Source: Brevundimonas variabilis (lineage in GTDB: Bacteria > Pseudomonadota > Alphaproteobacteria > Caulobacterales > Caulobacteraceae). Taken from it: a stretch of 64,000 bases of DNA. The position numbers and the translations under genes were made by a program. Below the pieces are notes generated by a model. It saw only the letters and a program-made list of their open reading frames with translations. It did no database searches and was not told the DNA's origin. The DNA is taken from contig NZ_JACHOR010000004.1 in NCBI RefSeq assembly GCF_014199945.1, positions 310,001-374,000 of the forward strand, written 5' to 3'. Shown here piece by piece: positions 1 to 8,290 of the stretch. Position 1 is the first letter of the stretch; each line of letters begins with the position of its first letter.

Positions 1-160
1 TGGCAACGCGGTCGAGTTCGAACTTCTCGAGGTTCTTGGACGTGGCCCGCAGCGCCTTTTCGCGCGGCAGGAGGAAGTTACGGGCGAAGCCGTCCTTGAC
101 GGACACGACGTCGCCGATGGCGCCGAGATTCTCGACGCGTTCCAGCAGAACGACCTTCAT
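1..160 (-). CDS. rplI: 50S ribosomal protein L9 (N-terminal part, runs off the window)
   Basis: L9 is a structural protein of the large ribosomal subunit that binds 23S rRNA. The reverse strand from ATG at 160 reads [19 protein letters not shown] and continues to the window edge, which is the typical L9 N-terminus with the L.....LG..GD.V.VK.G.ARN.L.P motif. Only about 53 codons are present; the C-terminal domain lies beyond base 1. It follows rpsR by one base, as the last gene of the rpsF-rpsR-rplI operon, and was probably transcribed from upstream of rpsF. Confidence 0.96.
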   Translation of the reverse strand, partial: MKVVLLERVENLGAIGDVVSVKDGFARNFLLPREKALRATSKNLEKFELDRVA

Positions 161-161
161 C

Positions 162-452
162 TTACTTCACCACATAAGGCAGGAGGGCCAGATAGCGGGC
201 GCGCTTGATGGCCTTGGCCAGTTCGCGCTGCTTGATCTGGGACACGGCAGTGATGCGCGAGGGCACGATCTTGCCGCGTTCGGAGATGTAACGCTGCAGC
301 AGCTTGACGTCCTTGTAGTCGATCTTCGGCGCGCCTTCACCCGTGAACGGGCAGGTCTTGCGGCGGCGATTGAACGGACGGCGGCCACCACCGCCCGAAC
401 CGGCAGGGGTGCCGGGGACGTTGGCGGAACGGGGAGCGGTTGTATCGGTCAT
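162..452 (-). CDS. rpsR: 30S ribosomal protein S18
   Basis: S18 is a small-subunit protein that binds with S6 on the 16S rRNA platform. The 96-residue product has a glycine/arginine-rich N-terminal extension common in alphaproteobacteria. It then carries the S18 signatures [26 protein letters not shown] and [20 protein letters not shown]. The ATG at 452 is preceded by an AAGGA-like ribosome-binding site. It lies 12 bases after rpsF and one base before rplI, so co-transcription is near certain. Confidence 0.98.
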   Translation of the reverse strand: MTDTTAPRSANVPGTPAGSGGGGRRPFNRRRKTCPFTGEGAPKIDYKDVKLLQRYISERGKIVPSRITAVSQIKQRELAKAIKRARYLALLPYVVK

Positions 453-464
453 ATGATCTGATCC

Positions 465-842
465 TTACGCTTCGACGGTTTCGTCGTTGCGGACGGGGCG
501 GTCACGCTCGCGTTCGCGCTCGCGGCGGGCGAGCAGCGGCGACAGTTCCAGATCGAGTTCCTCGACCTTGATGGTCAGCCAGCGCAGGACGTCCTCGTTG
601 ATGCCCAGCTGACGCTCGACTTCGGCCATGGCCGCAGGCGGGCAGTCGATGGCCAGCAAGGAATAGTGCGCCTTGCGGTTCTTCTTGACCCGATAGGTCA
701 GGTTGCGCAGACCCCAGTATTCGATCTTGGCGACCGAGCCGCCACCGGCGACGATCAGATCCTTGATGGTGTCGTTCAGCGCTTCGGCCTGCTGCGCGCT
801 GATATCCTGGCGCGACATGACCGTGTGCTCGTAAAGAGCCAT
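465..842 (-). CDS. rpsF: 30S ribosomal protein S6
   Basis: S6 partners S18 in the 30S platform. The product starts [18 protein letters not shown] and shows the S6 core: the [20 protein letters not shown] segment and the [10 protein letters not shown] strand, followed by a charged Arg/Glu-rich C-terminal tail ([10 protein letters not shown]). I chose the ATG at 842 rather than the upstream in-frame ATG at 866 because it matches the family N-terminus and has an AGGGAGA ribosome-binding site at the right distance. It is the first gene of the rpsF-rpsR-rplI operon; the leader at about 843-1000 should hold the promoter. Confidence 0.97.
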   Translation of the reverse strand: MALYEHTVMSRQDISAQQAEALNDTIKDLIVAGGGSVAKIEYWGLRNLTYRVKKNRKAHYSLLAIDCPPAAMAEVERQLGINEDVLRWLTIKVEELDLELSPLLARRERERERDRPVRNDETVEA

Positions 843-1070
843 GCGTTCGTCTCCCTTGTAGGGCATCGGCGTCGATGCGGCCGGGTAAGCCGCGTCGGCG
901 ATGGATCCTGAAGCGGCGGCCGGGATGACTTCCCGAACCCTTTGGCATTCCGCATCAGGACCGAAGCCCTGGAAAGCGGGGGCGTATAGGGGAAAACGGC
1001 CGCGGGGGCAAGGATGGCAATGGCAGCGCGTCTGTGGTTAGGCTGCGTCACAACCAAAAGGGGATGCCAG

Positions 1071-1589
1071 ATGTTTCGAATGACGCTTCTGATTGTCGCG
1101 ATCTGCGGATTGGCGACCCTGCCAGCGCACGCGGCGCATCAGGATAACAGCGCGTCGGCGCAAGGGTCGCGTGAGGTGCTGGTCCGGAAATATCTGGATG
1201 CCATCGAGTTCGACAAGATGATGGACGCCTTGACGGCCACGATGGTTCAGCTCCAGACCGCTTCGATCCCGGCGGATTCAGCTGTCAGCCCGGAAATGTC
1301 CGACGCCATGGGGGAGGTCACGACAGAGGTGATGCGCGAGCTTCGTCCGGTCATGATGGATCGGTATGTCGCGCTGTACGCCGAAGTCCTGACGACCGAC
1401 GAACTGTCTGCGCTGGTCCGGTTCTATGAGAGCCCGACAGGCCGGTCGATCACGGGAAAGACTCCGTTACTCACTCAGCGCTCTGGCCCGATTGTCCAGG
1501 AACTGATGCCCCGGATGCAGCAGATGATGGTTCAGAGGCTGTGTGGCCGCGTGAAGTGTCCGGAGGGGTTTGCCGAACAACTCCGCTGA
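1071..1589 (+). CDS. exported DUF2059 domain protein
   Basis: The protein is about 172 residues from ATG 1071, which follows an AAGGGGA ribosome-binding site. It has a cleavable signal peptide ending near LPAHA, so it is predicted periplasmic. The C-terminal half carries the DUF2059 pattern: YAEVLTTDELSALVRFYESP followed by GRSI and a helical tail rich in Met/Gln. The biochemical role of DUF2059 proteins is unknown. It is transcribed away from rpsF and converges on the TonB receptor at 1658, so it is probably monocistronic. Confidence 0.8.
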   Translation: MFRMTLLIVAICGLATLPAHAAHQDNSASAQGSREVLVRKYLDAIEFDKMMDALTATMVQLQTASIPADSAVSPEMSDAMGEVTTEVMRELRPVMMDRYVALYAEVLTTDELSALVRFYESPTGRSITGKTPLLTQRSGPIVQELMPRMQQMMVQRLCGRVKCPEGFAEQLR

Positions 1590-1657
1590 CAATGGCCGGC
1601 GGGGCTTTTGTCACGTCCGGCTGCAGCCCCTCAAGCAACGTCTTGGGGGAGTAGCGC

Positions 1658-3733
1658 CTAGAAGCTCCGGCGCGCGCTGAGGTAGGCGCTGAGTGTTCCC
1701 CGGCTGGCCGAGCGTTCGTCATAGACGGGCCCGGCCCGGTCGCGAGGGCCTCCGAACAGGGTGAACCGGCTCTCGGAATCGCTGGCCAGATTGACCCCGG
1801 CGCTGAGGCTAAGCTTCGCATCGGGACGCCAGCTGATGTTGCCGTTGAACGACGGGTCCGTGGAGAAGGTGGACAGGGTGCTGGGCGCAAACGACCGGCC
1901 CCGCTGGCCACTGGAGGCGCTGACGCTCCAGCTGATCTTCTGACGGATCAGGTTCTGGCTGAGACCAAGACTCCAGCTCGAGGGCTGTTCACCCGACAGG
2001 CGACGTTCGAGGAAGGTTACGGGGTCTTCGGTCTCGGATTTGCGAACCTGAAAGGACGCTGACGCGATCCCGCCCGACATCCCGTACTTGTCCAGGGGCA
2101 GACGACCCGTCAGGCGCGCGGTGTCCCGCTGTGCCGTACCGACATTGCGCGTCACGTTGAAGGTCCGGGGTCGTGTCTCCCCGGGCAGGGTTTCAACGAC
2201 GACGACCTGGCCCAGGATCTCGTCGAGTTCCTCATGGGTCAGTTCCGCGACGAACGACCCCTGGCGATCGAACACCCGTTCATACCGCAGCGAGCCGATC
2301 CAGGTCTGGGCCGGACGGATATCGGGATTGCCGCGCCCGAAGATGCCGGTCGAGAAGGCCGCAGACGCCTCGAAGGCTCCGAAGGACAGCTGGTCGACGT
2401 TGCGCTCCAGCCTCAGGGCCAGGGAATGGCTCGGGCGCGGGGTCCAGGAGACATTGAGCCGTGGCTTCAGGAAGGCGAGATTGGTCTCGGCGGCGCCGCC
2501 CGATCCCCCGGCGGTGATGCGGGACCGCTCATAGCGCATGGCTGCCGTGACGCTGAGATTGGTCCTGGGAGCCCAGACGGCCGAGACGAAGCTTTCGCTG
2601 CGCAGTTCCTCCACGCGCGTATCATCGCCGGGCAGCAGCAGAGGGGACTCGTTGAACCGGAAGGCGGTGGCGCTCTCCACGAAATTGAAGGCGACCTCGC
2701 TGCCTGTCTCGATATCGATGCCGCCCAGGGGCGTCTTCAGCGATGCGAACTTGACCGCCGCTGACCCGATGCTTTCGCCGCTGGTCTCGTCATTGACGGA
2801 CTGGGACGTGAAGTCCGGCGTGTCGTATTCGCCGACGCTGTCGGTCCAGATCTGCTGCTGCGACCCCAGCAGCTCCAGCGTCATCCCGCGCGGAAGGTTG
2901 CGGGTCCAGCGGGCACCGACTTCCCCCTTGGTCTGGTTGAAGTCGCTAAGATTGCGTTCCTGCCCGGTCGGGAACAGCAGCAGGTCGTCGCCGTCGTATC
3001 CACTGTAACTGTACTCGACCAGACCGTTCAGTCGCACACGGCCCCCGCCCAGCGGGCCTTCATAGACCGTCGTGGCCTCTGCGCCGCTGTAGTCGAAGAT
3101 GCCCTCGCTCCGGCCGAGCAGCAGCAACTGACCATCCGGCGTCCGGCGTTCGCGAAAGCCGTTGTCCTCGCCCGAACCGCCATAGGTGCTGAAGGCCCCC
3201 TCGATCGAACGCCCGTTGGCTTGTCGCTGCGCCTGCAGGCTGAAGTTCGGGCTCAGGCGGCCATCGGTATTGGCCTGGAGTGTCCCGCCGACCGACCCGG
3301 TCACGCCGCTGTCCGGCCTGCGGATGACGTTGGCCACGACCGCCTTGCCGGCCATGTCGATCCCTCCGGCACCGGCCCGGACGATCTCGATCCGCTCGAC
3401 CTGGGAGGCCGGGATGCGCGACAGGATAGACTGCAACGAATCGCTGCGGACGGGGGGCCGCTCGCCGTCGATCAGGATGTTGCCGACCGTGCCCGCAAAC
3501 CCGCGCCCGGACGTGCCTCCGTCGAACTGGAAGCCCGGGATGCGGCCGATCATGTCCAGTGCCGTGATGGACCGGAACTCGGTGAAGAAGCTGGCGGGAT
3601 AGGGGGTGATATTGGGGTCGGCTTCGGTCACCGAAGCGGTCCCGGGCGCTTGCGCCTGCGCGGGCATCACCAGTGGGAAGAGGGTCCCGGAGGCTAGCGT
3701 CAGCACCAGCACGCTTGCTCGAACCATGATCAT
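1658..3733 (-). CDS. TonB-dependent outer-membrane receptor
   Basis: This is a large (about 690 residue) outer-membrane protein. A signal peptide ending in the MPAQAQA region is followed by a plug domain: ITALDMIGRIPGFQ, then GRGFAGTVGNILIDGERPP, then RIPASQVERIEIVRAGAG. A long beta-barrel ends in the aromatic C-terminal ARRSF expected for BAM recognition. I prefer ATG 3733 (preceded by GGGGGG) over ATG 3754. The plug resembles the short-plug TonB receptors of Caulobacterales and sphingomonads. The ligand cannot be told from sequence. It is divergent from fabD with a 150-bp shared upstream region. Confidence 0.85.
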   Translation of the reverse strand: MIMVRASVLVLTLASGTLFPLVMPAQAQAPGTASVTEADPNITPYPASFFTEFRSITALDMIGRIPGFQFDGGTSGRGFAGTVGNILIDGERPPVRSDSLQSILSRIPASQVERIEIVRAGAGGIDMAGKAVVANVIRRPDSGVTGSVGGTLQANTDGRLSPNFSLQAQRQANGRSIEGAFSTYGGSGEDNGFRERRTPDGQLLLLGRSEGIFDYSGAEATTVYEGPLGGGRVRLNGLVEYSYSGYDGDDLLLFPTGQERNLSDFNQTKGEVGARWTRNLPRGMTLELLGSQQQIWTDSVGEYDTPDFTSQSVNDETSGESIGSAAVKFASLKTPLGGIDIETGSEVAFNFVESATAFRFNESPLLLPGDDTRVEELRSESFVSAVWAPRTNLSVTAAMRYERSRITAGGSGGAAETNLAFLKPRLNVSWTPRPSHSLALRLERNVDQLSFGAFEASAAFSTGIFGRGNPDIRPAQTWIGSLRYERVFDRQGSFVAELTHEELDEILGQVVVVETLPGETRPRTFNVTRNVGTAQRDTARLTGRLPLDKYGMSGGIASASFQVRKSETEDPVTFLERRLSGEQPSSWSLGLSQNLIRQKISWSVSASSGQRGRSFAPSTLSTFSTDPSFNGNISWRPDAKLSLSAGVNLASDSESRFTLFGGPRDRAGPVYDERSASRGTLSAYLSARRSF

Positions 3734-3884
3734 CACTACCCCCCGCAACATCACTGAAAACCGAGGGTTGAATGAGATTGTGGCGGATCGTGGGCTCCGT
3801 GCCGCTGTTCCAGGAGCGCTTGAGCCGGGCGGCCGCTTGGCCTAACCCTCGCGACAAATCCGTCGCAATAATCTGAGGCCACCC

Positions 3885-4829
3885 ATGACCCTTGCACTCC
3901 TCTTTCCCGGCCAGGGCAGTCAGTCGGTCGGCATGGGCGCGAGCCTGGCCGATGCCTTTGCGCCTGCGCGCGAGGTGTTTGCCGAGGTCGACGAGGCGCT
4001 GGGCCAGGATCTGTCGGGGCTGATGCGCAACGGACCCGAGGACCAGCTGACCCTGACCGAGAACGCCCAGCCGGCGCTGATGGCGGTGTCGATGGCCGCC
4101 ATGCGGGTGCTGAAGGTCGAGTTCGGGTTCGATGTCTCGGCCGCAGCCTATGTCGCCGGGCATTCGCTGGGCGAATATTCGGCCCTGTGTGCGGCGGGGG
4201 CGATCTCGCTGGCCGATACGGCGCGGCTGCTGAAGCTGCGCGGGCAGGCGATGCAGCGCGCGGTCCCGGTCGGCAAGGGCGCCATGGCCTCGCTGATCGG
4301 GCCGAAGACCGACCTTGCGCTGGCCGAGGCTGCGGCGGCAGCAGGCTCCGAAGTCGGAGTCTGTGTCGTGGCCAATGACAACAACAACGGCAACATCGTC
4401 ATCTCCGGCGAGAAGGCTGCCGTCGACCGGGCGATCGAGAAGGCCAAGGAACTGGGCGCGCGGGCGATCCCGCTGAACGTCTCGGCCCCCTTCCACTGCC
4501 CGTTGATGCAGGCGGCCGCCGACGAGATGGCGACCGCTCTCGCCGCCGCGACGATCGTGGCACCGGTGGTGCCGGTGGTCGCCAATGTGACGGCGCGGGC
4601 CGAGCGGGATGCCGAGGTCGTGCGCGGGCTGCTGGTCGATCAGGTCACGGGCCGGGTGCGCTGGCGCGAGAGTATGGAGTGGATGGCGGGCGAGGGGGCC
4701 GTAACCCGCTTCGCCGAGATCGGCTCGGGCAAGGTCCTGACCGGCATGGCCAAGCGGATCGCGCCGGATGCCGAGGCGGTGGCGCTCAACACGCCCGAAG
4801 ACCTGGAAGCGTTCGCGAAGGGGCTTTAG
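3885..4829 (+). CDS. fabD: malonyl-CoA:ACP transacylase FabD
   Basis: FabD loads malonyl groups from CoA onto acyl carrier protein for fatty-acid synthesis in the cytoplasm. The 314-residue protein begins with the LLFPGQGSQ oxyanion motif. It has the nucleophile Ser94 in GHSLGE and the catalytic His in NVSAPFHCPLM near residue 200, then ends with AEIGSGKVLTGM, all diagnostic. Its length matches the family. The stop overlaps by two bases the stop of the convergent serine hydrolase. fabG lies downstream on the same strand but is separated by that gene, so the usual fabD-fabG operon is interrupted here. Confidence 0.97.
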   Translation: MTLALLFPGQGSQSVGMGASLADAFAPAREVFAEVDEALGQDLSGLMRNGPEDQLTLTENAQPALMAVSMAAMRVLKVEFGFDVSAAAYVAGHSLGEYSALCAAGAISLADTARLLKLRGQAMQRAVPVGKGAMASLIGPKTDLALAEAAAAAGSEVGVCVVANDNNNGNIVISGEKAAVDRAIEKAKELGARAIPLNVSAPFHCPLMQAAADEMATALAAATIVAPVVPVVANVTARAERDAEVVRGLLVDQVTGRVRWRESMEWMAGEGAVTRFAEIGSGKVLTGMAKRIAPDAEAVALNTPEDLEAFAKGL

Positions 4830-6079
4830 GCCCCGGCGTCCAGGGCCAGTGCCTCGCGGATGTCCCCATCCACGTCGATCGCCTGATTGAATCGCTGGAG
4901 CATGACGGTGACCGCGGTGCCGGCCGAGGGGTCGAGCCAGGCCACCGTGCCCGCCGCGCCGCTCCAGCCGTACTCGCCCGTTGTCCGATCCACAGAGCCC
5001 GCGAAGCCGTGACCCTGGCCTTCGGCCTCGGGCACGGCCGTCGGCAGGATGTCGGTGCGGATCAGACGGGCGGTCTCCGGCTTCATGACCGTCACCCGCC
5101 CGGCGCGACCTCCGTCGAGGATGGTGGTCAGAAAGGCGAGATAGTCCTGGGTCGAGGACACCAGCCCCGCCCCGCCCGCAAACAGGGTGACCGGCCGGGC
5201 ATAGTCACTGTTCCTGGGATCGTCGCGGGCGACGCGACCGCCGTCCTTGTAGTCGTAGAGCGCCGAGAAGCGTGCGCTGTCGCCCGGGCGCAACTGCCAG
5301 ATCGTGTCATCCATGCCGATGGGATCGAACAGGCGGCGCTGGACGAAGTCGGGGAAGGCCATTCCCGACGCGCGCTGGATCACCAAACCCATGACATCGA
5401 GGCTGAGCGAATAGGCATAGGCCGTGCCCGGATCGGCCACGAGCGGGATCTCGCCCAGACGCCGTGCCATCTCGTCGAGATCGCGGACTTTGGGCCCGTC
5501 GAGAGGATCAGTGCTCAGATTGTAGCCGGTGACCGGAAAGATGCCGGCACGGCGATAGGCGGCGGCGACGGGCTGATCGCCGTAGAAATGGTAGATGAAG
5601 CCTGCCGTGTGGGTCAGCAGATGGCGCACGGTCATGACCGTCGTCGGCGCGCGGGCGTCGAGACTGCGCAGGGGGCTGGTGGCGACCTGGACCCTGGCGA
5701 GCTCCGGCACGAAGTCAGCCACGGGCGTGTCCAGCGTGAGCCGTCCGTCCTCGATCAACAGGGCTGTCGCTGCGCCGGTGATTGGCTTGGTCATGGAATA
5801 GATGCGGAACAGGCTGTTGCGATCCACGGGGCGAGAGGCCGGATCGTGGTCGAGCCTGCCGGCCTGCAGCCAGGCATTCGTGCCGTCGGCATTGCGCAGC
5901 CCAACCGTGGCCCCCGGGACCTTGCCGGCTGCGACCCAGCCGTCGAGCACGGCCTGGGTCGCCGGGAAACGGGCGGCGTCACTCCGCGCGGATGGGCGGG
6001 TGGTGGCGCAGGCGGCGGTCAGGGCCCCGGCCCCGAGGATCAGACCGCGACGGGTCGGGCGGATCAAAGTCTCGGTCAT
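4826..6079 (-). CDS. exported serine hydrolase (beta-lactamase family, class C-like fold)
   Basis: The 417-residue protein belongs to the beta-lactamase/esterase EstB-like family (PF00144). The N-terminus has a twin-arginine stretch (R10-R11) followed by a lipobox-like LTAAC (Cys24), suggesting export and perhaps lipidation. The catalytic SxxK is SMTK, with Ser95 and Lys98; downstream are VRHLLTHTAGF and a late YGWSGAAG segment typical of the family. ATG 6079 fits this signal and is preceded by a GGAGGC site. The substrate is unknown: such proteins are usually esterases or peptidases rather than true beta-lactamases. It is inserted convergently between fabD and fabG. Confidence 0.85.
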   Translation of the reverse strand: MTETLIRPTRRGLILGAGALTAACATTRPSARSDAARFPATQAVLDGWVAAGKVPGATVGLRNADGTNAWLQAGRLDHDPASRPVDRNSLFRIYSMTKPITGAATALLIEDGRLTLDTPVADFVPELARVQVATSPLRSLDARAPTTVMTVRHLLTHTAGFIYHFYGDQPVAAAYRRAGIFPVTGYNLSTDPLDGPKVRDLDEMARRLGEIPLVADPGTAYAYSLSLDVMGLVIQRASGMAFPDFVQRRLFDPIGMDDTIWQLRPGDSARFSALYDYKDGGRVARDDPRNSDYARPVTLFAGGAGLVSSTQDYLAFLTTILDGGRAGRVTVMKPETARLIRTDILPTAVPEAEGQGHGFAGSVDRTTGEYGWSGAAGTVAWLDPSAGTAVTVMLQRFNQAIDVDGDIREALALDAGA

Positions 6080-6182
6080 GATGCCTCCGGTGAGAGGTGG
6101 GACGGTGATCGAGAAAATGGAGGATGTCACGTCAGATTCCGTCTCTCCCCAGGGGCCAGGGGCGCGAAAGGGCTTTGACTTT

Positions 6183-6221
6183 CCTTCTCCCCTTGCGGGA
6201 GAAGGTGGCAGGCGAAGCCTG
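6183..6221. repeat. REP-like double-hairpin intergenic repeat
   Basis: A 9-bp perfect inverted repeat, CCTTCTCCC (6183-6191) and GGGAGAAGG (6197-6205), is followed by a second small hairpin CAGGC-GAA-GCCTG (6209-6221). The pair sits in the spacer between the serine hydrolase and fabG. It resembles the dispersed intergenic palindromes common in alphaproteobacterial genomes. It could also act as an RNA structure upstream of fabG; there is no T-run, so a terminator role is unlikely. Confidence 0.6.
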
Positions 6222-6277
6222 ACGGATGAGGGGACAAACTGCTCTTTCCGGACGGGGAGACAGCAGGGAGACGAAAC

Positions 6278-7018
6278 ATGTTCAATCTCAGTGGCAAGAC
6301 CGCGCTCGTGACCGGTGCGACCGGCGGCATCGGCGGGGCGATTGCGCGGGCGCTGCATGCCCAGGGGGCGACGGTCGTACTGTCGGGGACGCGCGAGGCG
6401 GTGTTGCAGGAACTGGCAGGCACCCTGGGCGAGCGGGCCTTCGTTGCGGCGGCCAATCTATCGGATGCGGCGTCGGTGGACGGGCTGGTCGCGCGGGCCG
6501 AGGAGGCCGCAGGGGCCGGTCTGGACATCCTGGTGGCCAATGCCGGGATCACCAAGGACGGCTTGCTGATGCGGATGAAGGACGAGGATTTCGAGAGCGT
6601 CCTGAAGGTCAATCTCGAGGGCTATTTCCGGCTGACCCGTGCGGCCATGAAGGGGATGATGAAGCGCCGGACCGGGCGGATCATCGGCATCACCTCGGTG
6701 GTCGGGGTGACCGGCAATCCCGGCCAGACCAACTATGCGGCGTCCAAGGCCGGTATGATCGGCTTTTCCAAATCGCTGGCTCAGGAGGTCGGGTCGCGCG
6801 GGATCACGGTCAACTGTATCGCGCCCGGCTTCATCGCCAGCCCGATGACGGATGTGCTGAACGACCAGCAGCGCGAGGGAATCCTGGGGCGCATCCCGGC
6901 CGGGCGGCTGGGCACCGGCGAGGAAATCGCGGCGGCTGCGGTTTATCTGTCGTCGGACGAGGCGGCCTATGTGACCGGTCAGACGCTGCATGTGAACGGC
7001 GGGATGGCGATGGTCTGA
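6278..7018 (+). CDS. fabG: 3-oxoacyl-ACP reductase FabG
   Basis: FabG is the NADPH-dependent reductase of beta-ketoacyl-ACP in fatty-acid elongation. The 246-residue classical short-chain dehydrogenase has the cofactor motif TGATGGIGG near residue 13, the NAG motif (VANAGITKDGLL), the catalytic serine in ITSVVG and the YAASK catalytic pair near residues 151-155, ending in VNGGMAMV. The ITKDGLLMRM loop is typical of FabG rather than generic SDRs. A GGGAGA site lies before ATG 6278. It sits close to fabD, as in other alphaproteobacteria. Confidence 0.95.
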   Translation: MFNLSGKTALVTGATGGIGGAIARALHAQGATVVLSGTREAVLQELAGTLGERAFVAAANLSDAASVDGLVARAEEAAGAGLDILVANAGITKDGLLMRMKDEDFESVLKVNLEGYFRLTRAAMKGMMKRRTGRIIGITSVVGVTGNPGQTNYAASKAGMIGFSKSLAQEVGSRGITVNCIAPGFIASPMTDVLNDQQREGILGRIPAGRLGTGEEIAAAAVYLSSDEAAYVTGQTLHVNGGMAMV

Positions 7019-7055
7019 CGCGGTCGCTAGACTGGCAGGCTTGAGGAGTAACGCC

Positions 7056-7931
7056 ATGGCCGATTTCGAACATGTCTTTGCGGAGCCGCCCGAAGGTGCG
7101 GCCGCCGACTGGACCATCAGCCAGAACTGGCGGGCCTATACCCAGGTCGAGCACGCGACCTGGGACACCCTGTATGCGCGGCAGATGGAGATCCTGCCGG
7201 GCCGGGCGGCCGACGCCTTCATGAAGGGGCTGCAGGCACTGCGGCTTGATACCGGCGGCATTCCCGATTTCGCCCTGATGAACGCCAAGCTGCAGGCCCT
7301 GACCGGATGGACGGTGGTCTGCGTGCCGGGTCTGGTGCCCGATGACGTCTTCTTCGATCACCTGGCCAACCGTCGGTTCCCGTCGGGCCAGTTCATCCGC
7401 AAGCCGGACCAGCTGGACTATCTGCAGGAGCCGGACATCTTCCACGACGTTTTCGGCCATGTGCCGATGCTGACGGACCCGGATTTTGCCGACTATATGC
7501 AGGCCTATGGCAAGGGCGGGCAGCGGGCACAGAGCCTGGGCATGCTCAGGAACCTGGCGCGGCTGTACTGGTACACCGTCGAGTTCGGCCTGATGGATCA
7601 GGGCGATGGTCTGCGGATCTATGGCGCCGGGATCGTGTCGTCCGCGACCGAGAGCGTGTTCGCGGTCGAGGATCCGTCGCCCAACCGGATCGCCTTCGAT
7701 CTGGAGCGGATCATGCGCACCGATTACCGGATCGATGACTTCCAGCAGGTCTATTTCGTGATCCCGTCGATCGAGGCGCTGAACGATGCCACGCTCGAGG
7801 ACTTCGGACCGATCTACGACCGGCTGAAGGGGGCCACAGACATCGCGATCGAGGCGGTGCTGCCCTATGACAAGGTCATCACGCGCGGGACCCAGGCCTA
7901 TGCCGCGCGCGGCGGGAGGTTTGCAGCATGA
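7056..7931 (+). CDS. phhA: phenylalanine 4-hydroxylase
   Basis: This is an iron- and tetrahydropterin-dependent monooxygenase converting phenylalanine to tyrosine. The 291-residue single-domain bacterial form shows the metal-ligand motif HDVFGH and the third ligand Glu in YTVEFGL, with FIRKPDQLDYLQEPD before them. ATG 7056 is preceded by GAGGAG, which favours it over the in-frame ATG at 7041. It overlaps the next small lipoprotein gene by ATGA, so the two are co-transcribed. No pterin carbinolamine dehydratase (phhB) is seen nearby. Confidence 0.95.
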   Translation: MADFEHVFAEPPEGAAADWTISQNWRAYTQVEHATWDTLYARQMEILPGRAADAFMKGLQALRLDTGGIPDFALMNAKLQALTGWTVVCVPGLVPDDVFFDHLANRRFPSGQFIRKPDQLDYLQEPDIFHDVFGHVPMLTDPDFADYMQAYGKGGQRAQSLGMLRNLARLYWYTVEFGLMDQGDGLRIYGAGIVSSATESVFAVEDPSPNRIAFDLERIMRTDYRIDDFQQVYFVIPSIEALNDATLEDFGPIYDRLKGATDIAIEAVLPYDKVITRGTQAYAARGGRFAA

Positions 7932-8278
7932 AACGGATCTTCTTCATCCTTGCAGGGTCGGCGCTGGCCCTGGCGGCTGCGGGCTGCACCGACAGCGAAC
8001 GCGCGCGAAAGGCGGCCACCTTTGGGGATCAGCCGGCCGACATCGCGTGCTGGACCTATGGCACCGAGACCTTCCGCGGGCGCTCGACCGGCAAGGTCGA
8101 ATATGACGAGGGTGGTCGGATCTCGTTTGTCGATGCTTCGAACGGGCGCCTGACCACAGTCGACGGCGAGTGCCGCGTCACCTATCTGGGCGACGATCCG
8201 GAAGTGCCTGAAGCGCCGTTGGCCCCCGTTGCTCCGGTCGCGCCGGTTGCACCGGCCGCCCCCGTGGCTGTCGAATAG
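7928..8278 (+). CDS. small lipoprotein with Pro/Ala/Val repeat tail
   Basis: A 116-residue lipoprotein with a lipobox LAAAGC after a short hydrophobic signal. The mature part has CWTYGTETFRGRSTGKVEYD and GECRVTYLGDD, then a low-complexity tail of repeated APVAPV units. I do not recognise a family. It overlaps the phhA stop codon by four bases, implying translational coupling, but nothing indicates a joint function. It converges on the DUF1501 gene with a 12-bp gap. Confidence 0.75.
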   Translation: MKRIFFILAGSALALAAAGCTDSERARKAATFGDQPADIACWTYGTETFRGRSTGKVEYDEGGRISFVDASNGRLTTVDGECRVTYLGDDPEVPEAPLAPVAPVAPVAPAAPVAVE

Positions 8279-8290
8279 GGACCGCGTTCC

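Noticed and set aside
4679..6178. 499-codon open frame on the plus strand
   Set aside because: It overlaps the end of fabD and the whole serine hydrolase antisense; no motifs, typical high-GC shadow frame.
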